From the NCBI RefSeq assembly GCF_016495725.1, contig NZ_CP054705.1, positions 372,001-436,000 on the forward strand: 64,000 nucleotides of DNA, read 5' to 3'. Source of the DNA: Salicibibacter cibarius (GTDB lineage: Bacteria; Bacillota; Bacilli; Bacillales; Marinococcaceae). Position numbers and translations under genes: made by a program. The notes beneath the pieces were generated by a model, which saw only the letters and a program-made list of their open reading frames with translations, searched no databases and had not been told where the DNA came from. Shown here in pieces: positions 35,332 through 44,630 of the stretch. Every line of letters starts with the position of its first letter. Position 1 is the first letter of the stretch.

Positions 35332-35973
35332 ATGAGCCGAGCGATCAAAAAACATATTACCTTGTTCATTGTAACCGTGGCACTTATGGCTTTCTTTCTC
35401 TTTTTAAGAAGAGAATGGGATCCGATGCATGCCTGGAACCGTGCTTTTGCCGACATATCTGTTCTTTACATCGTAGCGATTCTCCTTCTTGGATCCTCTT
35501 CAAAGTTCAGCAACAGCATGAAATTATTGCTGCACTGGAGGAAACAGTTGGGAATTTGGGTGGCCATAACGGCTTTTGCTCATGTTTACATTATTTTTGA
35601 CGGTTGGATTATGTGGGACTTCATGAGGCTGTTCTTTGTCTTTAATCCCATGACAAATAGTTATGATATTGATCCAGGCTTTGCCATCGGTAACCTTATT
35701 GGCATAGTGGCCTTGGTTTATTTATTTGCACTTTTCATGACCTCGAATAAAAAGAGTATAAAAGTGCTTGGTCGAGAAGGTTGGAAATACCTCCAACAGC
35801 GTGTGCACCTATATTATATTTTGGTCGTTCTACACACGGTTTATTTCTTGTTCTTTCACATCCCGTTACCAAATTTTGCTCGAATTCCATTTCTATTTTT
35901 AATTGTTATCGTGTGGGCTGCACATATCTTTGGTTTTATTAAAGTCCTTTCGGAGAGGAATCAAAAAAATTAG
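35332..35973 (+). CDS. Ferric-reductase-like transmembrane protein (YedZ/MsrQ type)
   Basis: 213 aa, about six helices. WRKQLGIWVAITAFAHVYII and RVHLYYILVVLHTVYFLFFH carry the haem-ligating His pattern of the ferric reductase-like domain. It could pass electrons to an external acceptor; no MsrP-like partner is in the window. RBS site GAAAGGGATGAAAG. Confidence 0.75.
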   Translation: MSRAIKKHITLFIVTVALMAFFLFLRREWDPMHAWNRAFADISVLYIVAILLLGSSSKFSNSMKLLLHWRKQLGIWVAITAFAHVYIIFDGWIMWDFMRLFFVFNPMTNSYDIDPGFAIGNLIGIVALVYLFALFMTSNKKSIKVLGREGWKYLQQRVHLYYILVVLHTVYFLFFHIPLPNFARIPFLFLIVIVWAAHIFGFIKVLSERNQKN

Positions 35974-35993
35974 CTGGTTTGAAACCTAAATAA

Positions 35994-36666
35994 ATGACAA
36001 TCTCCATTGGAATGATGCAAAAGCTTTTACCTATCTTTTGTGGAGATTTTTTTGAAGCGCAGGAGGCCTTAACAAGCGCTATAGGGGAGGAGATCGGAAG
36101 TTGGCTGACGGTGGGTGGGTTCTTTGCCGGTATGTTGCTGGGGGCGTTGATCGACAAGCTCGTTCTTAATCAAGGCAACCCTCATAAAGTGAAAAAAGTA
36201 GAAGAGATGGATCAATCTCCCCCCAATCGGCCAGAAATCCGGAACTAATGAGAATGGGGGGGTTCACCGCACTTGCCATAACCATTCACAACTTTCCGGA
36301 AGGCATTGTTGCCTTTACCGCGGCTTTACAAGAACCTACGATCGGCGTTGCCATAGCGATCGCAGTTTCCCTTCACAATATCCCGGAAGGCATCAGAGTA
36401 TTTATCCCCATATATTATGCAGCAGGAAGCAGAAAGAAAGCACTTTTGTATCCATTCTTGTCAGGGTTATCAGAGCCCCTCGGTGCGGTGGTCGCATTTA
36501 TGGTCTTGATGCCTTTATTAAATGATATTCTGTTCGGCATCGTATTTGCTTCCGTTGCCGGGATTATGTTTTTATCTCATTGGATGGGCTCATTCCTGCG
36601 GCTGAAAAATATAATAAAGAGCATTCCTCGATTTATGGGTTTTCGTACGGCTGTCACGGCGTTTAG
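35994..36666 (+). pseudogene. zupT: ZIP-family metal transporter (ZupT-like), multiply broken
   Basis: Readable pieces in order: ALTSAIGEEIGSWLTVGGFF (35994-36248), then after a frameshift near 36245 the core MRMGGFTALAITIHNFPEGI and AVSLHNIPEGIRVFIPIYYA with both metal-binding HNFPEG/HNIPEG motifs, then a second frameshift near 36572 into ISLDGLIPAAEKYNKEHSSI and a stop at 36664. The first helices and last helices are missing. ZupT imports Zn and other divalent ions; loss fits an island tuned for export. Confidence 0.85.
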
Positions 36667-36870
36667 CTTGCAGTGCTTTCCTGAAAGAGGAAAAAAGCTA
36701 CCTTGTGAGTATGTGATTTATAGCGTGCACTTTTCATCCGGTCTAATTGACTGTGAAACAGATTCCCTATTTGAGTTTAATATACATTACCCCCCTAATG
36801 CATTTTTGCATTTATCATATGTTGATATTATAGCCATAAAATAGTGGTAAAGGACAAGGAGTATGATTAA

Positions 36871-37530
36871 ATGATTACGGGGTATATGTATATAATTGGT
36901 TTCTTATCCATACATCTGGGTTTCATTTTTTCCATTTATTTTTTTAGCAGATATAAAGGTAGCCTTATGGTCAATATGATGATGACCATGGCTTTGGCCA
37001 TGGTATTTGGCTTGTCATTAGGTTTTTTCATCGGAATCGTTCTTCATGGAAATTTGTTATATTCGACCTTGTTCAGCATAACCTTTGCTGGAATCACCGG
37101 ATTTATTCTCGGTATACGCTTACATGTGCTAGCGAGTATTGAAGGGCTTTTTTCCGGGATCATGGCAGGGATGATGGGAACAATGGTTATAGAAATGCTC
37201 ACGATTTCGGAAGGGGCAGCCCTCCTGTTGATCAGCTTGTTATTGCTAATGGGCACCACAATGTTTTGTATTCGCCACGTCCTTCAGGAAAGATTTTCAA
37301 CTTTCATTCAAAAATATGATTATGTCCTGCTCGTTGCAACGTGTATGTTAATGCTACTCACATTCTGGACCTTCCCCTTTTCAAGTATGGAAAAGCAACC
37401 ACCCCCGCAACACGAGGAAAACCATCATATAATGATGATCGGCGAATCGGAAAAAAATCCAATTAATGAGGAGGAAGACATTCTGCCAAATACAATCTAC
37501 CCCCTCAGAACGAGCTATAGAATAGCGTAG
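36871..37530 (+). CDS. Multi-pass membrane protein of unknown function
   Basis: 219 aa, about six helices, Met- and Gly-rich (VNMMMTMALAMVFGLSLGFF, GLFSGIMAGMMGTMVI), with a short His-containing hydrophilic tail (QHEENHHIMMIGESE). RBS AAGGAGTATG. No family recognised. It stands immediately upstream of the Met-rich peptide copy 2 and may work with it, which is a guess from position. Confidence 0.6.
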   Translation: MITGYMYIIGFLSIHLGFIFSIYFFSRYKGSLMVNMMMTMALAMVFGLSLGFFIGIVLHGNLLYSTLFSITFAGITGFILGIRLHVLASIEGLFSGIMAGMMGTMVIEMLTISEGAALLLISLLLLMGTTMFCIRHVLQERFSTFIQKYDYVLLVATCMLMLLTFWTFPFSSMEKQPPPQHEENHHIMMIGESEKNPINEEEDILPNTIYPLRTSYRIA

Positions 37531-37554
37531 TGGGAATCATGACTTTCATGGTGT

Positions 37555-37628
37555 CTTCAAAGATTCTCCATATTTATTTGTTATGATTTGTGTTGAGTAC
37601 GAGGATAAAAAGAAGGGAGGGATTCCGC
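37555..37628 (+). promoter_or_regulatory. Uninterrupted upstream region of Met-rich peptide copy 2
   Basis: GTGTCTTCAAAGATTCTCCA and following bases match 8758-8813, the flank of IS110 copy 1, showing what that locus looked like before insertion. Confidence 0.6.
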
Positions 37629-37838
37629 ATGAAAAACAAAAAGTTCTTACTCATTCCATCACTTGCTATTGCTGCTGTCTTGGTCGCAACCCCGATCGGT
37701 ATTACATGGGCATCTGGAGATCATAGTGAAGGCGGTATGATGAATGGAATGATGATGGATGCTATGAATTCCCCAGAGGGTGAAAAGATGATGAATGCTT
37801 GTCAGGATTTCATGTTTTCCAATAGCGGATCAGATTAA
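37629..37838 (+). CDS. Small secreted Met-rich peptide, family X copy 2
   Basis: 69 aa from ATG 37629 behind AAGGGAGGG. Signal peptide KNKKFLLIPSLAIAAVLVA with cleavage near TWASG; mature part GGMMNGMMMDAMNSPEGEKM followed by MNACQDF. Ten residues shorter than copy 1, having lost one EDGKNEMM-type unit. Probable extracellular copper-binding peptide, inferred from Met clusters and location. Confidence 0.65.
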   Translation: MKNKKFLLIPSLAIAAVLVATPIGITWASGDHSEGGMMNGMMMDAMNSPEGEKMMNACQDFMFSNSGSD

Positions 37839-38003
37839 CTGGAGATTGAAAGTCTGATGGGTGCTCTCAGCTGCAGAAAAAATAGCCAAACTTAACTGAA
37901 GCCCTATGATTGAAAATCAGAATCAGCTCATGCATAGCATAAAAGGCGCAATCCTAGATTAAAGGAAAGCGCCTGATTACGTGTAACCTTGTTTCTGATA
38001 AAT

Positions 38004-38279
38004 TTATTTACCTAGTATCTCTGCTTCTAAAGTATTGAAGTTAACGCCGTTGTTATTGCAGCAATCCGCTAATTTCCCGTCAATAGCAACCGATGGGACC
38101 GATTTAACCCCATACTCTTTAGCTTTATCATCACATTCGTCGGTGTCACATTTCTTATTCAAATCATACACAACAACTTCATGCTCAGCACTATATTGCG
38201 TAAGGTCTTTGACTTGTTTTACAGTCCCTTCACAGATAGGGCAACCTGACGTAAATACTTCAACTAATTTTTTAGCCAT
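38004..38279 (-). CDS. Thioredoxin-like protein of the mer-associated type
   Basis: 91 aa from ATG 38279. Redox site CPIC in VEVFTSGCPICEGTV, a CDTDECDDKAKEYGV segment, cis-Pro in VKSVPSVAIDGKLADCC. Such small thioredoxins occur in Firmicute mer operons and may handle Hg- or thiol-bound species in the cytosol. Reverse strand; before the IS110 insertion it would have directly followed merR. The ribosome site GAGGAG is at the IS junction. Confidence 0.75.
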   Translation of the reverse strand: MAKKLVEVFTSGCPICEGTVKQVKDLTQYSAEHEVVVYDLNKKCDTDECDDKAKEYGVKSVPSVAIDGKLADCCNNNGVNFNTLEAEILGK

Positions 38280-38288
38280 CTTCGATCT

Positions 38289-38659
38289 CTCCTCGTATAG
38301 TAAGTTTAAGCCCTTCAAATCTTGGGCAAATTCCACAAGATATTTTGTAGATTCATATGGTTTTTCCTTGGATGTCTCTAGATATTTCTAGATAATGATC
38401 ATAGGATCATTTGGGACAATTCTTTTCTCTCCTGTGGTTCGACCACAACTAAAGACTGTCTCTCAGTGTACGTGCGGCACTTCCTACTCGCAGGCTGAGC
38501 CCTCGGCCTCTTGAACTCAGGGGAAGCAGCCCCTGGGGCGGCTTTCAATGCCGATGGAGTTCTGATACACGAGGTTGATGATCGGCGTTCACACTAGAGA
38601 TATCTCGAGGCGTCCAAAGAACGACCGAATGATTCTACAATGAAAGGAGGAATCCCCCC
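38289..38659 (+). ncRNA. Conserved 5' non-coding end of IS110 copy 2, candidate bridge RNA locus
   Basis: Counterpart of 10193-10563. If a bridge RNA is made it could act in trans with the intact transposase of copy 1, since the transposase here is split. Confidence 0.4.
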
Positions 38660-39322
38660 ATGCGAATGTTTGTCGGGCTTGACGTTAGCTCGTTTGATAT
38701 GAAAGTGTGTGTGCTTGATCAAGAAGGTGATCAGCTTTCGGTTTTTACGGTTTCCAATGACTGGCCGGGTGCCCAGGTGCTCAAAGAACGGTTGCTCGAG
38801 CTCTTGGCCGATACAGAGGTTGACATCCTAAAGATCGGTCTGGAGTCCACATCCGTCTACAGTTTTCATCCATCCATGTTCTTGCATGATGACGATGATT
38901 TAAAACCCTATGGCGCCCAAGTCTTTGTGATCAATCCGAAGCAGATCGCCAACTTTAAAAAGAGCTTCGCAGACATGAACAAGACCGATGAGATTGACGC
39001 CTTTGTGATCGCCGATTATATGCGTTTCGGGCGCAATCAGATGTCCGTTGTCAAAGAAAGCCAATACGTGGCTCTCCAGCAGTTGACACGTTCGCGTTAT
39101 CACTTGACCAAAGCGATGACGAAAGAGAAACAACACTTCTTGCAGCACTTGGAGTATAAATGCAACACCTTTTCCAAAGAAGTGGATTCATCGGTGTTTG
39201 GCCATGCTATGATGGAACTCTTTCTTGAAAAATACAGCCTGGATGAACTTGCCCAGCTTCCGCTTGAGGACCTGGCTCGGTTTCTTCAAGAGAAAGGGAG
39301 AAATCGTTTTCCCGATCCGGAA

Positions 39323-40548
39323 CGTAAATTGCAATATTAAATGCAACACTTCCATCATGGACCGTGGCACAGGGTTTCCTGGGTTTATCCGGGGCGGGCT
39401 AGCCCGCCCCGGATAAAGCTCGCGCAAAAACGTCATCGGGCGTTTCATAGCCTAAGATTTTACGTGGGAGACTGTTCATCCATTTTTCTACGTCTTGCAG
39501 CTTTTCGTCCGTGTACGAATGGATCGCTTCACCTTTCTTGATAAATCGTCGTATCAGCCCGTTATGGCGCTCATTGGAGCCACGCTCGTACGATGCAAAG
39601 GGGTGGGAAAAATAGATGGAGATCCCTTCTTTTTGGCCTAGGGTATCTAACTCGCTAAATTCCGATCCATTGTCGGCGGTGATCGTCTTAAATACCGAGG
39701 TAAGATTCTTTTGATAAGGTGCTAATATGGCATTCAGCCCTTTCTCAACGGAGGGTGCATTCTTTTCCTCGAGACGCACCATGAGTTCTTTTCGCGTCTG
39801 TCGCTCCACCAACGTGAGAAGGGCTTCATCGTTCGATTTCTTCCCAATAACCGTGTCGATTTCCCAGTGCCCAAAGGTTTCTCGGGTGTCCACCGAAGGA
39901 CAGCGTTCATCGATGCTTGTCCCATAAACGCGCTTGTTTTCGCGGGAGCGTTTTTTCTTGGTTGACCGCCGGAGCTTGAGCGGCAGATCCATATTGATAA
40001 CCGTTAATTGCCCGGCATCGATCCAGTTGTAAAGGGTTTTGGCGCAGGGGATGTAGGTACTTTGCCACTCCGGGCATTTACGGGCGTAACCCACGAGGAC
40101 ATCAGGCGACCATTTGTCCTTCAAGATTTTCTTCTCGGCGAATGCTAGAAACGCAGAAGCCTTGGGGCGCACAGAAGGACATCCGCTGTTTTGACGATGG
40201 GCTTCATAAACACGCGCCCCGGCATCCGGATAATACTTTTTATACGATATTCGGTTCGTATCCATCTGTTGGACTGTCCCCCGTTTTTTCTCGCGGGAGA
40301 GCGTGCTGACATGGCGGTCCATTTTCTTTGCGATGGCTCGTAAAGACAGCCCCATCGTGAGATAGGCGGAGAATTCCCCTCGCTCTGTCTCGGACAAATG
40401 TGAAAACGTACGTCGGGTTGTGTTAGAATCAGTGTTAGCCATCGTTGAGACCTCCGTGTGTTAAGTGTTGTGGTGACATTAATGATACACGGTCTCACGA
40501 TGGTTTTGTTGTTTAATTTATGTGTTGCAATTAATTTTACAATGAACC
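39323..40548 (-). mobile_element. IS30-family insertion sequence inside IS110
   Basis: 1,226 bp, bordered by the 13-bp direct repeat TCCCGATCCGGAA (39310-39322 and 40549-40561). Terminal inverted repeats of about 27 bp match at about 20 positions, sharing TGCAACAC at their inner end. The target TTCCCGATCCGGAA is close to palindromic. Confidence 0.88.
39399..40442 (-). CDS. IS30-family transposase
   Basis: 347 aa. N-terminal helix-turn-helix (FSHLSETERGEFSAYLTMGL, SLRAIAKKMDRHVSTLSRE), then the DDE core with GHWEIDTVIGKKSNDEALLT, TADNGSEFSE and the Glu region in ASYERGSNERHNGLIRRF. Intact. Confidence 0.93.
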   Translation of the reverse strand: MANTDSNTTRRTFSHLSETERGEFSAYLTMGLSLRAIAKKMDRHVSTLSREKKRGTVQQMDTNRISYKKYYPDAGARVYEAHRQNSGCPSVRPKASAFLAFAEKKILKDKWSPDVLVGYARKCPEWQSTYIPCAKTLYNWIDAGQLTVINMDLPLKLRRSTKKKRSRENKRVYGTSIDERCPSVDTRETFGHWEIDTVIGKKSNDEALLTLVERQTRKELMVRLEEKNAPSVEKGLNAILAPYQKNLTSVFKTITADNGSEFSELDTLGQKEGISIYFSHPFASYERGSNERHNGLIRRFIKKGEAIHSYTDEKLQDVEKWMNSLPRKILGYETPDDVFARALSGAG

Positions 40549-41261
40549 TCCCGATCCGGAAGCTGTCGCCGCATCCATCCAGAAAGCCGTCCGTTCATCG
40601 TACCGATTGGACAAAGTGGTCGAAGATTCCATCGATGTACTTTTAGGAACGTCCATTGAGCTCATTCGTTCCTTCCAAAAGCAAATCAAGGCGATCGATC
40701 AGTCCATTACTCGGATCATGAAAGGACTGACGCAGACGCTGGAATCAATCCCGGGCATTGGTCCGGTCTTCGCCGCAGGCATCATTGCCGAACTCGGTCA
40801 GATTGACCGGTTTCCCGATGAAACAAAAATAGCTAAATATGCGGGACTGTACTGGCGAAAACACCAGTCCGGGCGGTTTACCGCCGAAGATACTTCACTG
40901 ACACGTCAAGGGAACCATTATTTGCGTTATTACCTCGTTGAAGCCGCCAACTCGGTACGAAGGCAAATTCCGGAATACCAAGTCTTTTATCAGAAGAAGT
41001 ATCAAGAAGTCCCGAAACATCAACACAAACGTGCACTCGTGCTCACGGCAAGAAAACTCGTGCGATTGGTGGATGCGCTGCTACGCAAAAACCAACTCTT
41101 TACGCCAGAAAGGGGCGTGAACCTCTGACCGACATCGGCTGAGGGCTAGCCTTTCATTTTACCAGTATTTTACATTTTATTACTGGTGTTGTTCAGTGCG
41201 CGCTTTTTTCGCCTAAATGTCCTTTGACAACTTCATTTACTGTGATTTTGAACTTGACATA

Positions 41262-41672
41262 TTACCGCAGGTCTTTAGATAGGTTTGTAATGATTGGACA
41301 CTGGTCTTTAGGGACACCTGAACCCGGACAATTTGCTGCTAATTCTTCTAATAATGATTTCATGTGAATAAATTCGTTTATTTTCGAGTCAATTTCTTGG
41401 ATTTTATTATTTGCAAATTCGTACATATCTTCTGAACGAAAGTTTTCGTTATGAGAAGCTAATAGCAGCTTTTTAATTTCTTCAAGACTAAATCCAACAT
41501 TCTGGGCACGTTTAATAAATTGAATGTCTTGTACCACCTCTTTCGGAAACATTCTGTAGCCAGATTTTGTCCGAGGAGGTTCAGAAATAAGCTCACGTTT
41601 TTCATAATACCTTACTGTTTCAACATTAACGTTCGAGGCATTTGCTAATTGACTTACCGATAAACCATTCAT
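41262..41672 (-). CDS. MerR-family regulator, C-terminus altered by IS110
   Basis: 136 aa. N-terminal winged helix (SVSQLANASNVNVETVRYYE KRELI region), long dimer helix, then CPGSGVPKDQCPIITNL with two of the usual Hg ligands. The first Hg-binding Cys of MerR (near 82) is not seen: the region reads NFRSEDMYEF. The last codons and stop come from IS110 sequence (stop at 41262). It could be a mercury or another thiophilic-metal sensor. A MerR-type promoter lies upstream. Confidence 0.75.
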   Translation of the reverse strand: MNGLSVSQLANASNVNVETVRYYEKRELISEPPRTKSGYRMFPKEVVQDIQFIKRAQNVGFSLEEIKKLLLASHNENFRSEDMYEFANNKIQEIDSKINEFIHMKSLLEELAANCPGSGVPKDQCPIITNLSKDLR

Positions 41673-41693
41673 TCCTTTCCCTCCTCGGTTATT

Positions 41694-41725
41694 ATGGTAA
41701 AGTCTGTACCCTGATACAAAGTCAA
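41694..41725 (-). promoter_or_regulatory. MerR-type promoter with 20-bp spacer
   Basis: On the reverse strand TTGACT (41725-41720) and TACCAT (41699-41694) are separated by 20 bp, the over-long spacing used by MerR activators. Between them lies the dyad TGTATCAGGGTACA. It drives merR and, before insertion, the thioredoxin gene. Confidence 0.65.
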
Positions 41726-41772
41726 GGCACGTAATTCGATTTTCATCCGATTGCTTATAGAGCCAAGAGTAT

Positions 41773-43959
41773 TTACTTCATTTTGAGCGTCTGGGCATTG
41801 ATCGCTACGATGACGGTACTCAGTGACATGAGGACCGCACCTAAGGCTGGATCAAGGAGAAAACCCCATGTAGCAAGCACACCTGCTGCGAGTGGAATCG
41901 CCACAATGTTATAGCCGGCGGCCCACCAAAGGTTTTGAATCATCTTGCGATAAGTGACTCTTGACAGATCGACAATGGATACGACATCGAGGGGGTCACT
42001 ATTGACGAGTACAACATCGGCTGTTTCCATGGCGACGTCTGTACCTGCTCCAACGGCGACGCCGAGATCGGCATTTGCAAGTGCGGGTGCATCATTAATG
42101 CCATCCCCGGTCATACCAACCCGTTTTCCGTCAATCTTTAGTTCTTTAACTTTTTCTGCTTTTTCATGAGGAAGGACTTCGGCAATGACTTGATCGATAC
42201 CAATCTGTTTGGCCACTTCCTGGGCCACTTTTTCGTTGTCACCGGTTAGCATCACGGTTTCGATGCCGATTTGGTGCAATCGCTCAACGGCTTCCTTGGC
42301 GGATTCTTTGACGACGTCAGCTAAGGCAATGGCACCGAGTAATGTTTGCTCCTGAAGGACAAAAACAACGGTTTTGCCTGTTTCGGCCAGTTTGGAAAAG
42401 TCTCTCTCATCGTAGCTGATTCCTTCCCTTTGCAGATAACCCGGACTAACGACCGAAATTGTCTTGCCGTCAATTTTTCCGGTAATGCCTGCGCCAGTCA
42501 TCGAATCAAAAGCTTCCGGTTGAGGAATATCGATGTTTTCTTCTCTTCCTTTTGCAACAACCCCGGCAGCAATCGGGTGCTCCGATTGTGATTCAAGGGA
42601 AGCCGCCAGCCTTAGTAGTTCCTCTTCGGATACATCCTTCTCCGGGAGAATGTCTGTAACTCCGAATTCCCCATGCGTGAGTGTTCCGGTCTTATCAAAA
42701 ATCATCGTGTCTATCCTTCTGGCACTTTCAAATCCGATGCGGTTTCTAATAAATAACCCTTTCTGAGCTGAAATCCCTGTGGAACGCGCGGCTACTAACG
42801 GAATCGCGAGACCGAGGGCGTGCGGACAAGAAATAACAAGCACGGTGACCATTCGGGTGACCGCGAACTCTGTGCTCACACCAAGTCCCATCCAAGTGCT
42901 GAAGGTCACGATTCCGGCAACAACAGCAACATAGAACAACAGTTTTGCGGCGCGATCCGAAAGCATCTGTGTTTTTGATTTGCTTTCCTGTGCCTCTTTG
43001 ACGAGTTGAACGACTTGCGATAAATACCCTTCGTCACTCGTTTTGGAGACTTCGATCGTTAACGATCCAGAGGAGTTGATGGCTCCCCCGATGACTTCGT
43101 CCTCTTCTCCTTTTTCAACCGGTTCAGACTCCCCGGTAAGCATCGATTCATTGATCGAGGATTTTCCTTTTAAAATGTGTCCATCTGCCGGTATTTTCTC
43201 GCCCGGCTTAATAAGAAGACGATCTCCCTTTTTAAGCTCAGATACAGCGACGGATGTTACCTGATCGTTATCATCGAGTTTATTGGCTTCTTGAGGCATC
43301 AGCTCCACAAGAGATTCAAGGGAATCGGAAGCTTTCATGACGGATTTCATCTCGATCCAATGACCAAGAAGCATGATGGCAATCAATGTTGCTAGCTCCC
43401 AAAAGAAATCCATCCCCTCAAGGCCGAAGACCGTAGCGGCACTGTAGACATACGCAACAGTGATGGCAAAGCCGATGAGCGTCATCATCCCCGGGGATTT
43501 ATCTTTGATCTCATTTACAAGACCCGTTAAGAAAGGCCAACCGCCGTAGAAGAAGACGATGGAGGCCAAGATGAGCTCAACGGCTGTATCGCCGGGAAAT
43601 GCAACGGTATAGTTAAAAAACATCTGGATCATATCGGACAATATGATAATGGGTATAGCCAAAATAATCGTGACGAAAAAGCGTTTCTTAAAATCAGCCA
43701 TCATATCTTCATGATTGCCATGGCCGTGATGGCCGTGGCCGGAATGACCGTCATCCCCATGGCTGGAATGGTTCCCATGGCTGCTGTGATGAGCATGGTC
43801 GTCATGGTCACGGTTATGTTCATGGTCATGATCATGATGATCATGTTGGCTATGTGGCTCGTCATGATCATGGTTATGATGACCATCTTCGTGATGAGCA
43901 TGATGGCCATCGTCTTTGTGATGGTGATGTTCATGCTCATGATGATCTTTATTCGACAT
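41773..43959 (-). CDS. copB: Copper/silver P1B-type ATPase of the CopB type
   Basis: 728 aa. The first about 85 residues are nearly all His, Asp, Gly and Glu (HEHEHHHHKDDGHHAHHEDG), a metal-binding region. Core: TGES, CPH in SCPHALGLAIP instead of [33 protein letters not shown] marks the CopB group that exports Cu or Ag. An inverted-repeat operator-like site lies just upstream. merR follows on the same strand. Confidence 0.93.
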   Translation of the reverse strand: MSNKDHHEHEHHHHKDDGHHAHHEDGHHNHDHDEPHSQHDHHDHDHEHNRDHDDHAHHSSHGNHSSHGDDGHSGHGHHGHGNHEDMMADFKKRFFVTIILAIPIIILSDMIQMFFNYTVAFPGDTAVELILASIVFFYGGWPFLTGLVNEIKDKSPGMMTLIGFAITVAYVYSAATVFGLEGMDFFWELATLIAIMLLGHWIEMKSVMKASDSLESLVELMPQEANKLDDNDQVTSVAVSELKKGDRLLIKPGEKIPADGHILKGKSSINESMLTGESEPVEKGEEDEVIGGAINSSGSLTIEVSKTSDEGYLSQVVQLVKEAQESKSKTQMLSDRAAKLLFYVAVVAGIVTFSTWMGLGVSTEFAVTRMVTVLVISCPHALGLAIPLVAARSTGISAQKGLFIRNRIGFESARRIDTMIFDKTGTLTHGEFGVTDILPEKDVSEEELLRLAASLESQSEHPIAAGVVAKGREENIDIPQPEAFDSMTGAGITGKIDGKTISVVSPGYLQREGISYDERDFSKLAETGKTVVFVLQEQTLLGAIALADVVKESAKEAVERLHQIGIETVMLTGDNEKVAQEVAKQIGIDQVIAEVLPHEKAEKVKELKIDGKRVGMTGDGINDAPALANADLGVAVGAGTDVAMETADVVLVNSDPLDVVSIVDLSRVTYRKMIQNLWWAAGYNIVAIPLAAGVLATWGFLLDPALGAVLMSLSTVIVAINAQTLKMK

Positions 43960-43981
43960 TATATCCCCTCCTTATAATCAA

Positions 43982-44000
43982 TATACCCAGTATAGGTATA
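43982..44000 (-). promoter_or_regulatory. Palindrome upstream of copB, possible CsoR-like operator
   Basis: TATACCCAGTATAGGTATA: TATACC and GGTATA arms with a 7-nt centre, about 20 nt from the copB start. It resembles a degenerate CsoR box. Confidence 0.45.
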
Positions 44001-44189
44001 TAGTAAACATGCTTGTAGTCCTGTTAACGATAGCATTCGCCATTGATAAGATTTCTATAAGCTATGTTTTGATGAAGATTTAAACCACTTTATGATAGCG
44101 CATGGAGAAAAAACATATATGCGCTTGTCATAATAACAGGAAAGTGATCGTTTAAGGCTGCAATGAAAAAATATAATCTAACCATTTAC

Positions 44190-44211
44190 ATACCATATGG
44201 GGGTATGGTAT
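44190..44211 (+). promoter_or_regulatory. CsoR operator upstream of the copA operon
   Basis: ATACCATA and TATGGTAT arms surround a GGGGG-containing centre (TACCATATGGGGGTATGGTA), an almost ideal CsoR box. The cognate repressor gene is the last gene of the same operon. Confidence 0.85.
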
Positions 44212-44280
44212 ATTGATTTCAGAAACTGATCTTCCCGATTTGTATATTGTTTCATTCGCCTTAACAGAAGGAGGGAGTGG

Positions 44281-44607
44281 ATGGATTTACATGGCGTTTG
44301 TCACCATCTTCTACTGTGCAATGGGAAATCTTGCATCAGTAACGGTGCTGAAACAGTCACCAAGGCGATACGAAAAGACATCCGCGATCAAAACTTAACG
44401 GATACGATCCACACGACAAAAACGTTGTGTAATGGTCAATGCAAGTACGGTCCTATTGTTGTTTTATACCCTCAAGGGTATTGGTATCGTTCCATGACAC
44501 CGACGCTTGGGAAAGCACTCGTGGGAAGCATTGGTACTCACCATCCGTTGAAACAATCTCTTCTTTATTCATACGCACGCAAAGGATTTCGATCAGAGCT
44601 TTTCTAA
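44281..44607 (+). CDS. Thioredoxin-like (2Fe-2S) ferredoxin domain protein
   Basis: 108 aa behind AGGAGGGAGTGG. Four cysteines in LLLCNGKSCISNGAE and KTLCNGQCKYGPIVV match the 2Fe-2S thioredoxin-like ferredoxin pattern. First gene after the CsoR box; it may buffer copper attack on Fe-S clusters or carry electrons. The role in copper tolerance is inferred. Confidence 0.75.
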   Translation: MDLHGVCHHLLLCNGKSCISNGAETVTKAIRKDIRDQNLTDTIHTTKTLCNGQCKYGPIVVLYPQGYWYRSMTPTLGKALVGSIGTHHPLKQSLLYSYARKGFRSELF

Positions 44608-44630
44608 CGAGGAGAAGGAGATGAAAACAA

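Larger units (their letters stand above)
38660..41128 (+). pseudogene. IS110-family transposase split by IS30
   Basis: N-terminal part 38660-39322 ends at RNRFPDPE and then runs into the inserted element; the C-terminal part resumes at 40549 (PDPEAVAASIQKAV) and ends at 41128. Joining the two gives the same 409-aa protein as at 8963-10192. Confidence 0.93.
38289..41277 (+). mobile_element. IS110-family element, copy 2, interrupted by an IS30-type element
   Basis: Same 1,750-bp element as 8814-10563, opposite orientation, plus a 1,226-bp insertion with a 13-bp direct repeat. Its right end replaces the last bases of merR and its left end abuts the thioredoxin gene. Confidence 0.88.
43960..44280. 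other. Divergent regulatory region between copB and the copA operon
   Basis: Contains TATACC/GGTATA (43982-44000) on the copB side and a CsoR-type palindrome (44190-44211) on the copA side. Confidence 0.65.

Noticed and set aside
43701-43977. Met- and Ile-rich open frames on both strands near the copB start
   Set aside because: They are shadows of the His-rich repeat CATGATCATG-type sequence encoding the copB N-terminus.
44190-44211. Possible CopY box
   Set aside because: CopY sites are TACAnnTGTA; the G-rich centre and the csoR gene in the operon fit CsoR instead.
44213-44398. 61-aa frame behind the CsoR box
   Set aside because: It overlaps the ferredoxin-like gene in another frame, which has the ribosome site and the cysteine pattern.
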